In this document: positions 24,904 to 32,583 of the stretch, one piece after another | Numbering within the stretch: position 1 is the first letter of the stretch | Layout of the letters: every line of letters starts with the position of its first letter | NCBI RefSeq assembly: GCF_900100945.1 | Contig: NZ_FNCG01000032.1 | Location: 1-37,661 of the forward strand | Reading direction: 5' to 3' | DNA length: 37,661 nucleotides | Source of the DNA: Mucilaginibacter gossypii | Lineage (GTDB): Bacteria > Bacteroidota > Bacteroidia > Sphingobacteriales > Sphingobacteriaceae | Program-made: the position numbers and the translations under genes | Notes under the pieces: generated by a model | Database searches by the model: none | What the model was told of the DNA's origin: nothing | What the model saw: the letters and a program-made list of their open reading frames with translations, nothing else

Positions 24904-26478
24904 TTATGGCGTTAGCAGCCGCAATGTTTTAATTACATATACCAATAATATGACAAGAAGCACACATGCAGTAAGAATAGCAATAAAAAGAAATACGGCC
25001 CTGTTGGTAAGCAGCTGTGTTTGCAAACTAACTATTCTGGCTAAGGATGCATTAGCCGCCGCCGCGGCCTGATCAGGCGAAAAACCCTTACTCAGGAATA
25101 CTTGTCTGAAGCCGTTGAGCCTTTCAGTTACATTTTCATCAATACCGGTTATATGATGAAGAAAATTTTCCTTATATAGCTGACTGTAATACAATTGTAT
25201 ATTATAAAAACCCGCGCTGGCATTCAGTAAAGAGGTAAAACGGGTACAGGCAGCAAATATCAACCCGGTATAACCAGTAGTTTGCGGCACCGCGCTTAAA
25301 GTAAATAACATGATGGGAACAAATAGAATGCCTGACGTAGCCCCCTGAAAAAACATAGGCAATATTAGGTCCTCAAAAGCTAAATCGGGTGTAAATATGC
25401 AATACATCCATAAATGGTATAAAAGCGACATGCTGAAACCAGCAAACAAAAAATAAAATATAGCATCCTTGCGGTAAACCAGGATTCTTGCCGAGATCAC
25501 CATAAAAATAATAAGACCGGTTATGTTACAAAGCCCCAATATCATTTCCTGTGTTGCACTCCACTGCAACACGGATACAGTATAACCGAAAATAATATTA
25601 ATACTTTCTTTACTTCCGTAATAAACTGCAAGTAGTATAAGCCCCACCCAAAAGTTCTTAAACCTAAAAATGGTCAAATCGAGGCCAGGTCGTTTTACTA
25701 TCCTTTCCCTCCATAAAAACAGGATAGCGCCTGCTACTGTAACAACCGTCGATAATTGAATACGCGTGTCTGTAAACCAATAATATTTTGAGCCATAAAG
25801 TATTGTATAAGCCAATCCTGCGGCTACGGCCAGGAAAAATACGGCACCTGTCCAGTCGATCTGGTATAATGGATATTTCCGGAGGTTGGATACCTGGTTG
25901 AATGAAATTAGTATTACAATCAATACCAGTATCTGAAACAAAATGAGATAATAATACACGTTCCTGAAATCGGAGTTTAATGTCACAGCCGACGCAACAA
26001 GGCCTAATAATACACCACTGCTTAACACTGTACCGTAAAAAATAGTCGATCCAAATGCAGCACGGTGCTCCATCTTCAGAAAACTAGGAATGAGAATAAG
26101 CATACTTCCGGAAATACTGCCAACCACCATCCCCTGAAAAAAACGTATGAAAAAGAATGCCATAACACTACTAACATTGATGCAGGCTATATTTAGTATT
26201 ATTGACAAAAATGTAAGGATCAAAAGATAGTTCCTCATTTCAAAGTATCTCAGAAACCTGAACTGTACAGGTAATATAGTAAGTATACCAACATAACATA
26301 GCTGTACGGAGAACGTGATATCTTCGGGTTGAGCTCCAAGGTATGACAATACATAATTCTGACTTAAGGAAATGGAAGCAAATTCCATTATAGATGACAG
26401 TAATATTAAAAAGAGGGCTATCCTTACCCCCCAGCTCCAATTCGAAAGCCAGGGTTTAATATATGTGGGTGCATTCAT
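24904..26478 (-). CDS. MFS transporter of an EmrB-like drug efflux system
   Basis: The 524-residue protein has about 14 hydrophobic segments from WGVRIALFLILLSSIMEFAS to the last at about 495-517. The loop RFFQGMVVGSISGSMLILIP resembles the RxxQGxGgg motif C-like/5 region of DHA2 (EmrB/QacA) exporters. The segment between helices 13 and 14 (about 430-480) is a long soluble loop typical of this Bacteroidota branch. It starts 2 bp after the HlyD gene and is the last gene of the efflux operon. It would export a small toxic molecule, using proton motive force, through the HlyD/TolC partners. Substrate unknown. Confidence 0.9.
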   Translation of the reverse strand: MNAPTYIKPWLSNWSWGVRIALFLILLSSIMEFASISLSQNYVLSYLGAQPEDITFSVQLCYVGILTILPVQFRFLRYFEMRNYLLILTFLSIILNIACINVSSVMAFFFIRFFQGMVVGSISGSMLILIPSFLKMEHRAAFGSTIFYGTVLSSGVLLGLVASAVTLNSDFRNVYYYLILFQILVLIVILISFNQVSNLRKYPLYQIDWTGAVFFLAVAAGLAYTILYGSKYYWFTDTRIQLSTVVTVAGAILFLWRERIVKRPGLDLTIFRFKNFWVGLILLAVYYGSKESINIIFGYTVSVLQWSATQEMILGLCNITGLIIFMVISARILVYRKDAIFYFLFAGFSMSLLYHLWMYCIFTPDLAFEDLILPMFFQGATSGILFVPIMLFTLSAVPQTTGYTGLIFAACTRFTSLLNASAGFYNIQLYYSQLYKENFLHHITGIDENVTERLNGFRQVFLSKGFSPDQAAAAANASLARIVSLQTQLLTNRAVFLFIAILTACVLLVILLVYVIKTLRLLTP

Positions 26479-26480
26479 AA

Positions 26481-27524
26481 CTATTTCTTTTTAACTGATA
26501 CCAAAACGTTCATACCAGCCTTAACCTGTTCAATATTTTTGCTGGTAAATTTTATTTTAATTGGTACTCGTTGAACGATCTTGACAAAGTTTCCTGTAGC
26601 GTTATCCGGTGAAAGTAAAGAGAATTTAGCACCAGTTGATGCAGATATAGCTTCAATATGCCCATGATACACTTTATCGTCGATAGCATCAACCTTAATA
26701 TCAACCGGCTGCCCAATATACATTCCGTATACCTGGGTTTCCTTAAAATTGGCGGTAATCCATTTGTCTCTTTCATTAACGATGGATACCAATGGCTGAC
26801 CGGCCTGTATTTGTTGACCTTCCTGTATGGTTTTACGCCCCATCCTGCCTGTGTACGGGGCAAGTATTACAGTATATCCTAAGTTAATACGGGCCAATTT
26901 AAGTTCGGCGGTTTTACGTTTCAGATCTGCCGCCAGTAAAGCTTTATGTGATCGTAATTCCGCTATTTTAGCATAACTGGTGCGCAAATTATTTTGAGCT
27001 GCACTGTAATCGCTAACAGATACGTCATAACGTGATTGTACCAACTCCAGGTCTGCGCCAGTTGTAGCTTCTTCCTTCATCAGGTTTTTGTAACGTTTCA
27101 TGTCGGCGGCCTGCTGTACCAATCTTGCTTTAGCACCATTTATCTGATCTTTATTTACAAGTGTACTTGTCTCGGATGAAGCAATTCCCGCATCTAAGAC
27201 CAAAAGCTGAGCCTTTGAATCTTCAACCGCCGCCTCAGCCTCAGTAACTCGTTCGCGATATTCGCGGTCATCAATGGTTACTAATGTATCTCCTTCCCTA
27301 ACCTGTTGATGTTCGTCGAATCTCACATCTTTGATATAACCGCTTACTCTGGCCGAAACCGGATTGATATAGGACTCTACCTGTGCATCATTGGTTTCAA
27401 TGTAGTTACTCCCCGTTATAAAATAATTGATAAAATAAACGATGGCCCCTAACACAACCAGGATGGCAAGTACCGATAATATGATATTACCTGGGTGTGT
27501 TTTTTTTATAGTTGAGGTTTCCAT
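26481..27524 (-). CDS. HlyD/EmrA-family membrane fusion protein
   Basis: The 347-residue periplasmic adaptor has one N-terminal membrane anchor (about 14-36, IILSVLAILVVLGAIVYFIN) and the family start YIETNDAQVESYINPVSARV. The lipoyl halves are SGYIKDVRFDEHQQVREGDT and, after a coiled coil of about 110 residues, LGYTVILAPYTGRMGRKTIQ. A beta-barrel domain (GQPVDIKVDAIDDKVYHGHI) ends the protein. All parts are in EmrA order. It sits between TolC and MFS genes with spacers of 45 and 2 bp, so the pump is complete. Confidence 0.94.
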   Translation of the reverse strand: METSTIKKTHPGNIILSVLAILVVLGAIVYFINYFITGSNYIETNDAQVESYINPVSARVSGYIKDVRFDEHQQVREGDTLVTIDDREYRERVTEAEAAVEDSKAQLLVLDAGIASSETSTLVNKDQINGAKARLVQQAADMKRYKNLMKEEATTGADLELVQSRYDVSVSDYSAAQNNLRTSYAKIAELRSHKALLAADLKRKTAELKLARINLGYTVILAPYTGRMGRKTIQEGQQIQAGQPLVSIVNERDKWITANFKETQVYGMYIGQPVDIKVDAIDDKVYHGHIEAISASTGAKFSLLSPDNATGNFVKIVQRVPIKIKFTSKNIEQVKAGMNVLVSVKKK

Positions 27525-27569
27525 GATATGCTATTGTTTAAGAGTGATGTATTTTGGGTAAATATATTT

Positions 27570-28919
27570 TTATAATTTCCCGGAGGTGAACAATAACCGG
27601 TAGTAAATAAGTTGCGCAACGGTTTGTGCCTGAACCAGGTTATATCTTGTTTCTTGATAAAGGTTATCGGCGTCCAGTAAGTCGGTGAGCAAAGCTAATT
27701 GGTTGAGGTATTTGGCATTTATAATACGGTAGTTAACTTTCGCCTGTGCAATCGATTTTTCGTTAACTGCGATACGGCTAAGTGCCTCGCGGTACTTGAT
27801 TAATAGACTGTTAGCTTCTTGCTTTACATTATCGCTTATATTTTGCTGCACATATTGCAATTCCTGTAATCTAATACGACTTGCCGATGATTTATACTTA
27901 TTTAGATATATCGATGAAATGTTGTACTGAATTTTAAAACCTACGAAGCCAATGGAATATCCTTGATCCACTGGTGGATAAAAAATGGTATTGGGATAGT
28001 TAAAGCCATAGGCGGAATACAACGAAAGCGCTGGTGAGAAATTACTTTTTACCCCCCTGATCCTCGCATTCTGAATCTTGATGCTCTCGTCTGCCTTACG
28101 TATAGCATAAGCGTCGTGGGTCGTACTGTTAATCAGGTCAAGCAGCGTATCAACACTTGGCATAGTCATAGCCGCGCTGTCTGTTGGGTAGATTCTCGTG
28201 GAATCGGGCAAATTGAGCAATACGTTCAATTTTTGATTGCTAATTATAATATCATTCAGCGTTTGTTCAAGGTTTAACTTTACAGCCGAAAGATTTAGCT
28301 CTGATCGCAGCAGATCGCTCCGGGTTACTTTTTGATTCCGATATAAGGCATCTATGTTTTTAAGCCTTGTTTCTGCGCGTACTACCTGATCATCAATAAA
28401 GTGCTTTTGGTAAATAAGTCTGATCATATTCAGGTATTGGTCGGCCACCTCCAGCCCTACAGTGCCCGCCTGTTCTTTTGTGTTTATAGCAGCTAAGTCT
28501 CTTTTTTCTTTTTGCTCAGCTACCAGGGCTTTTTGTCTGCCGCCTGCATAAAGGTTAAAATTGGCAGACACACCAAGGTCAGCGCCGTTCGAAGTCGGTC
28601 TTTTGGGTATGGAACGCACGTCGTTTAAACCATGATTATATAGGGTTAGACTTGTAAAACGCTGATAATCGCCATTGGTCAGAACAGTAGGAAGTGCGTT
28701 CGTTTTAGCGTCTCTCAAATCTGATTCAGTGGCGCTTTCTTCTGATCTCGCAGCATGAACCTGCATATTTTGGGCCTTAGATAGATCAACAGCTTGAAGC
28801 AGCGAAAGTCTGACATTGGGAGTTTGCTGGGCAATAACAGGGAGGTCAAATGCAAAAATCAAGCAAAATAAGGATACTGTAAGCCTGCCGATGGCATGCT
28901 TAAACGGTATAGTTTTCAT
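27570..28919 (-). CDS. TolC-family outer-membrane efflux protein
   Basis: The 449-residue protein has a signal peptide (MKTIPFKHAIGRLTVSLFCL and following, probable cleavage after VIAQ) and two repeats of the TolC helical barrel. Each repeat has long amphipathic helices rich in Gln, Asn and Ala, such as LLQAVDLSKAQNMQVHAARS and GLEVADQYLNMIRLIYQKHF. Short beta strands are separated by aromatic/Gly-rich turns (SLYSAYGFNYPNTIFYPP). Length agrees with the family. It starts 14 bp after the TetR-type frame ends and is followed by HlyD and MFS genes. Confidence 0.92.
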   Translation of the reverse strand: MKTIPFKHAIGRLTVSLFCLIFAFDLPVIAQQTPNVRLSLLQAVDLSKAQNMQVHAARSEESATESDLRDAKTNALPTVLTNGDYQRFTSLTLYNHGLNDVRSIPKRPTSNGADLGVSANFNLYAGGRQKALVAEQKEKRDLAAINTKEQAGTVGLEVADQYLNMIRLIYQKHFIDDQVVRAETRLKNIDALYRNQKVTRSDLLRSELNLSAVKLNLEQTLNDIIISNQKLNVLLNLPDSTRIYPTDSAAMTMPSVDTLLDLINSTTHDAYAIRKADESIKIQNARIRGVKSNFSPALSLYSAYGFNYPNTIFYPPVDQGYSIGFVGFKIQYNISSIYLNKYKSSASRIRLQELQYVQQNISDNVKQEANSLLIKYREALSRIAVNEKSIAQAKVNYRIINAKYLNQLALLTDLLDADNLYQETRYNLVQAQTVAQLIYYRLLFTSGKL

Positions 28920-28932
28920 GATAATTAACTGT

Positions 28933-29614
28933 TTAGTGTTTGTGCTCTATATAACTGTTTTCTGATTTCTGAGCTTTCAATATGTAGTACAAGTACTTTT
29001 TTATTAGTTCGGTACTGAAGACATTACCACACGGTGCTATATTTTCCGATATATGCCTGCTTACCGGCGAACCCGAAATCATTACCGGCAACATTACGAA
29101 TATCGTAAGATACACCAACTGACTATCTGTAGCTTTGAAATGCCCTTCTTCAATTCCGTCCTCAATAAGTTTTTTTTAAAATAGCCAGTGTGTTATCCAA
29201 GTAATCGGTGATATGGTCCTTAACTGCAGACTCCGGTAAAAAAGTGATCTCGCGATGCAGCAAGCGGTGGAAATTTATATTATTCCTGAATACATTCGAA
29301 TACTCCTCCAGGAAAACCATCAGTTTTTCCGGAGCTGGAAGCTCTACATATGGTATCCGTTCCAAAACGCTATTTAACCGCCCGAGCCTGTCCCTGAATA
29401 TCTGGATGAACATGTCCCGTTTTACACCGAAGTAATAACTGATCAGCGCCAGATAAAGCCCACTATTCCCCGCTATCATACGAATTGTAGTACGATAAAA
29501 TTCGTGATCGGCAAATAGCTTTTCAGAAACGAGAAACAATAAATTCCTGGATTCTATTTTAGTATGGTTCAAGTTATTCGTATTGTTCCTTTTCATTTTT
29601 TTTCTTGCCGGCAT
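28933..29614 (-). pseudogene. TetR-family regulator of the efflux operon, frameshifted at a poly-A run
   Basis: From the ATG at 29614 (or 29596) the product reads a TetR-type HTH: SRNLLFLVSEKLFADHEFY and ALISYYFGVKRDMFIQIFRD. It continues to DYLDNTLAILKKTY and TGA at about 29162. Removing one A from the run of eight A (29170-29177) gives LAILKKLIEDGIEEGHFKAT and then a normal C-terminus to TAA at 28933. The restored protein would be about 226 residues, typical of TetR, and ends 13 bp before tolC. The DNA-binding part is intact; the last third of the ligand/dimer domain is out of frame. Possible readings are a pseudogene, a sequencing error, or slippage at the A-run making both forms. It should control the pump. 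Confidence 0.82.
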
Positions 29615-29855
29615 TCGCGGTTTTGCACCCCGGCCGCCTGTTATTTCCTCGATCTTGAATCTTCTACATTTATTTTCATTGCAAATATCCTCTTCGGTGC
29701 GCTCTCTAAAAGGGTAAGATTGCGGTATGTTTCGTCGGTTTCTCCGATCGTCTGGTTCAACCTGCTTCAGGTGCTGTATTTACCTGCCTGCAGGGGCATG
29801 TTTTAGGGCATAATCATGATGTAATTCCACGAGCCTGATCAAAAATAATTTTGAC

Positions 29856-30740
29856 TTAACGCGTTTTACCTAAGCTTTTCCTGTATTCCAATGGAGAAAT
29901 ACCTTCCTGATTTTTAAAAAACTTCCCAAAAACGGATTGATCTGAAAAATTAAGTTTGTCCGCGATCTGTTGTATGCTGAGATCTTTGTTCTGCAATAGT
30001 ACCTTTGCTTCCAGTATGATCGCATTATCTATCCATGCACCCGCGGTTTTACCGGTTTCTTTTTTGATTACTTCAGATAGGTATTTTGGCGAAACGTTAA
30101 GGTTACTGGAATAAAAACTAACCGAGCGATGCCTCCAAAATTGCTTAACCAGCAGATTCCTGAACCTGATAAACAACGAACTATGGTCGTCTTTATGAAT
30201 GAGATCAGCATGTATGCACTTATGGATAACATCGATTTCATGTATCAGACAATAAGTATAGCTTCGCATCAGTGCGGCCTCATGCGAGTGTCCCTTATTA
30301 AACGTATCACTAATGATATCGAAAATTGCGCTCAATCTTTTTGACTGACATGCATTCAAGGCAGCGATATGGCTTTCACTGTCTTCAAAAAAATCAAAAT
30401 GGTCAAGAAAAAAAATATCTGCCCGCGTTTCGACGAGAAACGAATTTCTAAAAAAAAGAATAACCATTTCCGGCATATCTTCAACACATCGGAAACTGCG
30501 CGTAACCATTGGTGCGATTGTAAGAACTGCAGGACCCTTTATTGTGTGTGACGCAAGATCAACCTGCAGACTTAGGGTACCCTTCTTTAGAAATAGGATA
30601 GAATACGTTTCCGCGCGAAACGGTACATCTGTGTATATAGGCTCCTTCCCGGCATCAACATAGAAATAGTCATGCTTCCCAGTGTCCATATCAAATACCT
30701 TTTGCAATTTAGAAATCGAATATGTACTTATATTTCCCAT
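29856..30740 (-). CDS. AraC-family transcriptional regulator
   Basis: The 294-residue protein has an N-terminal cupin-type ligand domain (about 20-170) and a C-terminal double HTH: SSNLNVSPKYLSEVIKKETG and then DLSIQQIADKLNFSDQSVFG, ending KFFKNQEGISPLEYRKSLG. All AraC landmarks are present. It stands alone between the TetR/efflux operon and the cbb3-type oxidase operon, and nothing in the sequence links it to either. A sequence-related AraC regulator lies at 22434-23348. Confidence 0.92.
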   Translation of the reverse strand: MGNISTYSISKLQKVFDMDTGKHDYFYVDAGKEPIYTDVPFRAETYSILFLKKGTLSLQVDLASHTIKGPAVLTIAPMVTRSFRCVEDMPEMVILFFRNSFLVETRADIFFLDHFDFFEDSESHIAALNACQSKRLSAIFDIISDTFNKGHSHEAALMRSYTYCLIHEIDVIHKCIHADLIHKDDHSSLFIRFRNLLVKQFWRHRSVSFYSSNLNVSPKYLSEVIKKETGKTAGAWIDNAIILEAKVLLQNKDLSIQQIADKLNFSDQSVFGKFFKNQEGISPLEYRKSLGKTR

Positions 30741-30842
30741 TTATCTGATAATTATTCTTTAAGGCGATAAAAGCATATAATTAAAAACGTGTGATATATT
30801 ATCAATAAACTATCTGATGGTAATTATACATGTAAAATTACT

Positions 30843-31250
30843 CTACAACTTCACCGCCAGCGATGTAATAATGAAGTACCCCGTCCAGGCCACAAACAGA
30901 ATGATCCCTACTACCAGCCACCAGGGGATACTTTGTGGGGTTTCGCTGCCCTGCAGCATAAACGTTTTCTGATCGCCTTTGCCATAGGCGTTGATCATGA
31001 GGGGTAACACGCCTTCTACAATCTCGTCTTTTTTTAAACCCTCAATGGCTATCGCAGGTCCGTTGCGTACCACAAACGGGATCAGTTTGACCCCTTCCTT
31101 CCCTTGGTGGTCCTTGCTAACTACTTTGAGTACGTGGTTGCCATCGGTTAATTTGCGGGTATCCAGATCAAAAGTTACCGGTGCCGGAAACTCCCCTATT
31201 GGTTTCAGATCTTCATCAATAAACAGGGTTACAAAACTTTGATCTCTCAT
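30843..31250 (-). CDS. Membrane-anchored protein of the cbb3-type oxidase operon
   Basis: The 135-residue protein begins with a beta-sandwich-like domain, FVTLFIDEDLKPIGEFPAPV, TDGNHVLKVVSKDHQGKEG and IPFVVRNGPAIAI. It ends in one membrane segment (about 109-131, WWLVVGIILFVAWTGYFIIT). No heme or copper motif is seen. The Ig-like domain with a C-terminal anchor suggests a structural or assembly part of the oxidase. The start overlaps the stop of the preceding 88-residue gene by 4 bp, so the genes are translationally coupled. I know no name for it. Confidence 0.82.
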   Translation of the reverse strand: MRDQSFVTLFIDEDLKPIGEFPAPVTFDLDTRKLTDGNHVLKVVSKDHQGKEGVKLIPFVVRNGPAIAIEGLKKDEIVEGVLPLMINAYGKGDQKTFMLQGSETPQSIPWWLVVGIILFVAWTGYFIITSLAVKL

Positions 31251-31513
31251 GGCTTTAGGTCGTTTAAAATCATCCGTTTAATGTGTTCTTCGTTCTTTTC
31301 GCCGGGTTTTATAAAACATTTGATGGTTGCTACCAGCACGTACAGCGTAATGATTACCATTACAAAAACTATGAGGTAATCCCAATTACTATCGGGGCCG
31401 GCACCATGAGTGATATCCTCAAAACCAGCGGGCTGTTGCTTTTTACAAGCTTCACAGGCTATAACATCCAGTTTAAGAATGAGCATGAGCAGCAATGTGA
31501 TATATTTTTTCAT
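31247..31513 (-). CDS. Small membrane protein with Cys-rich N-terminus, cbb3-type oxidase operon
   Basis: The 88-residue protein has a signal-like start, MKKYITLLLMLILKLDVIAC, and the Cys-containing ACEACKK motif just after it. One membrane segment follows (about 43-66, WDYLIVFVMVIITLYVLVAT). The short basic tail contains KCFIKPGEKNEEHIKRM. Placement directly after the cytochrome subunit and before the 135-residue protein suggests a CcoQ-like small subunit or a thiol/copper handling assembly protein. Homology cannot be claimed. A CxxC at 20-23 is present; the basis for a metal function is only that. Confidence 0.8.
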   Translation of the reverse strand: MKKYITLLLMLILKLDVIACEACKKQQPAGFEDITHGAGPDSNWDYLIVFVMVIITLYVLVATIKCFIKPGEKNEEHIKRMILNDLKP

Positions 31514-31534
31514 TTTTTTGGCTTCTGACTTTTT

Positions 31535-32578
31535 TTACTTTTTAGCAATTGCGGCTTCGGGTTTGCCAAATGAAGCAATGATCTTTTTCACATCGTCAAC
31601 CGTTACTTTTTTTGAACTGTTGCCCCAGTTGCTGCGTTCATGATTTACAATAGCCGCCACTTCCTCGGCCTTAAGGTTGTTATTGGTACCCACGGCAGGC
31701 ATTATTCCGTAGCCCTCGCTTATACGACCGTTATAGCCTTTCATGATAATGGTTACCTGGATCTCCGGATTATCATCAAGCACTACCTTGCTGCCTTTTA
31801 GCGCCGGGAAAGCGCCAACCAATCCCTCGCCATTTCCCTGGTGACAGGATTGGCAATTGGTAGCATAAAGTGCTGCGCCATCAAACTCAGGTTTAGCGGC
31901 TACGCCTTTGCCAGATGTTGCGGCGCCCGCCTTTTCAGCAGCACCTTTCCCGTACAGGAATATCGGCACCGGTTTGCCATCGGGCAAGGTAATTTCCTTT
32001 AGCGATCGCAGGTAGGCCACCAGCGCCACGGCTTTATACGATGCCACAATTTTCCCAGTGATGCCTTTTTTAAAATCATCGGGCACATTCACTACTACAT
32101 CATTTGGCCATGCGTATTCTTTTATATCAAACAGCCACTCATATGATGGCATAACAGACTCCGCCACTACCGACCGCGGATTAAATAAATGCAAGTAATG
32201 CCAGTCGTTACTCGGCTGACGGGTACCTACATTGGTTAAATCGGGGCCGGTACGTTCTGAACCCATGAGCGTAGCTGTGTTACGCCAAACATCGGTACGG
32301 ATGATGTTGGCATAATCGGCCGCTATGTTAGGGCGTGCGCCCCAAACTTTGTCCATATCTACATTACGTACCTGCTGGGTATGACAAGCCACACATCCTT
32401 CGGCTATAAATACGGCTTTACCTGCTGTTTCAAGCCGGTTTAGCGGCTTGCTGCCGGGCAGTGGTGCATTGTTATTCTGACTCGTAAATGCTGGCCCTAT
32501 CGCCACAAAAAATGTGAGCAGCAAAAAGAAGCATAACGCAGCAGTAAAAAGTTTTTTATGGTCGTTATAAATTTCCAT
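31535..32578 (-). CDS. ccoO: cbb3-type oxidase subunit II fused to a second cytochrome c domain (CcoO-CcoP-like)
   Basis: The 347-residue protein is read from the ATG at 32578; an earlier TTG at 32587 overlaps the ccoN stop. It has one N-terminal membrane segment (LFTAALCFFLLLTFFVAIGP). A CcoO domain follows with the heme c site CVACHTQQVRNVDMDKVWG, then TGPDLTNVGTR and SVVAESVMPSYEWLF with the sixth-ligand Met. A second class-I cytochrome c domain carries CQSCHQGNGEG and GYGIMPAVG (about 240-325). Standard cbb3 oxidase has a one-heme CcoO and a two-heme CcoP; here one protein carries two hemes in total and no separate CcoP is seen. It takes electrons from a donor and passes them to CcoN. ccoO is used for the domain, not as proof of orthology. 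Confidence 0.9.
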   Translation of the reverse strand: MEIYNDHKKLFTAALCFFLLLTFFVAIGPAFTSQNNNAPLPGSKPLNRLETAGKAVFIAEGCVACHTQQVRNVDMDKVWGARPNIAADYANIIRTDVWRNTATLMGSERTGPDLTNVGTRQPSNDWHYLHLFNPRSVVAESVMPSYEWLFDIKEYAWPNDVVVNVPDDFKKGITGKIVASYKAVALVAYLRSLKEITLPDGKPVPIFLYGKGAAEKAGAATSGKGVAAKPEFDGAALYATNCQSCHQGNGEGLVGAFPALKGSKVVLDDNPEIQVTIIMKGYNGRISEGYGIMPAVGTNNNLKAEEVAAIVNHERSNWGNSSKKVTVDDVKKIIASFGKPEAAIAKK

Positions 32579-32583
32579 GGCTA

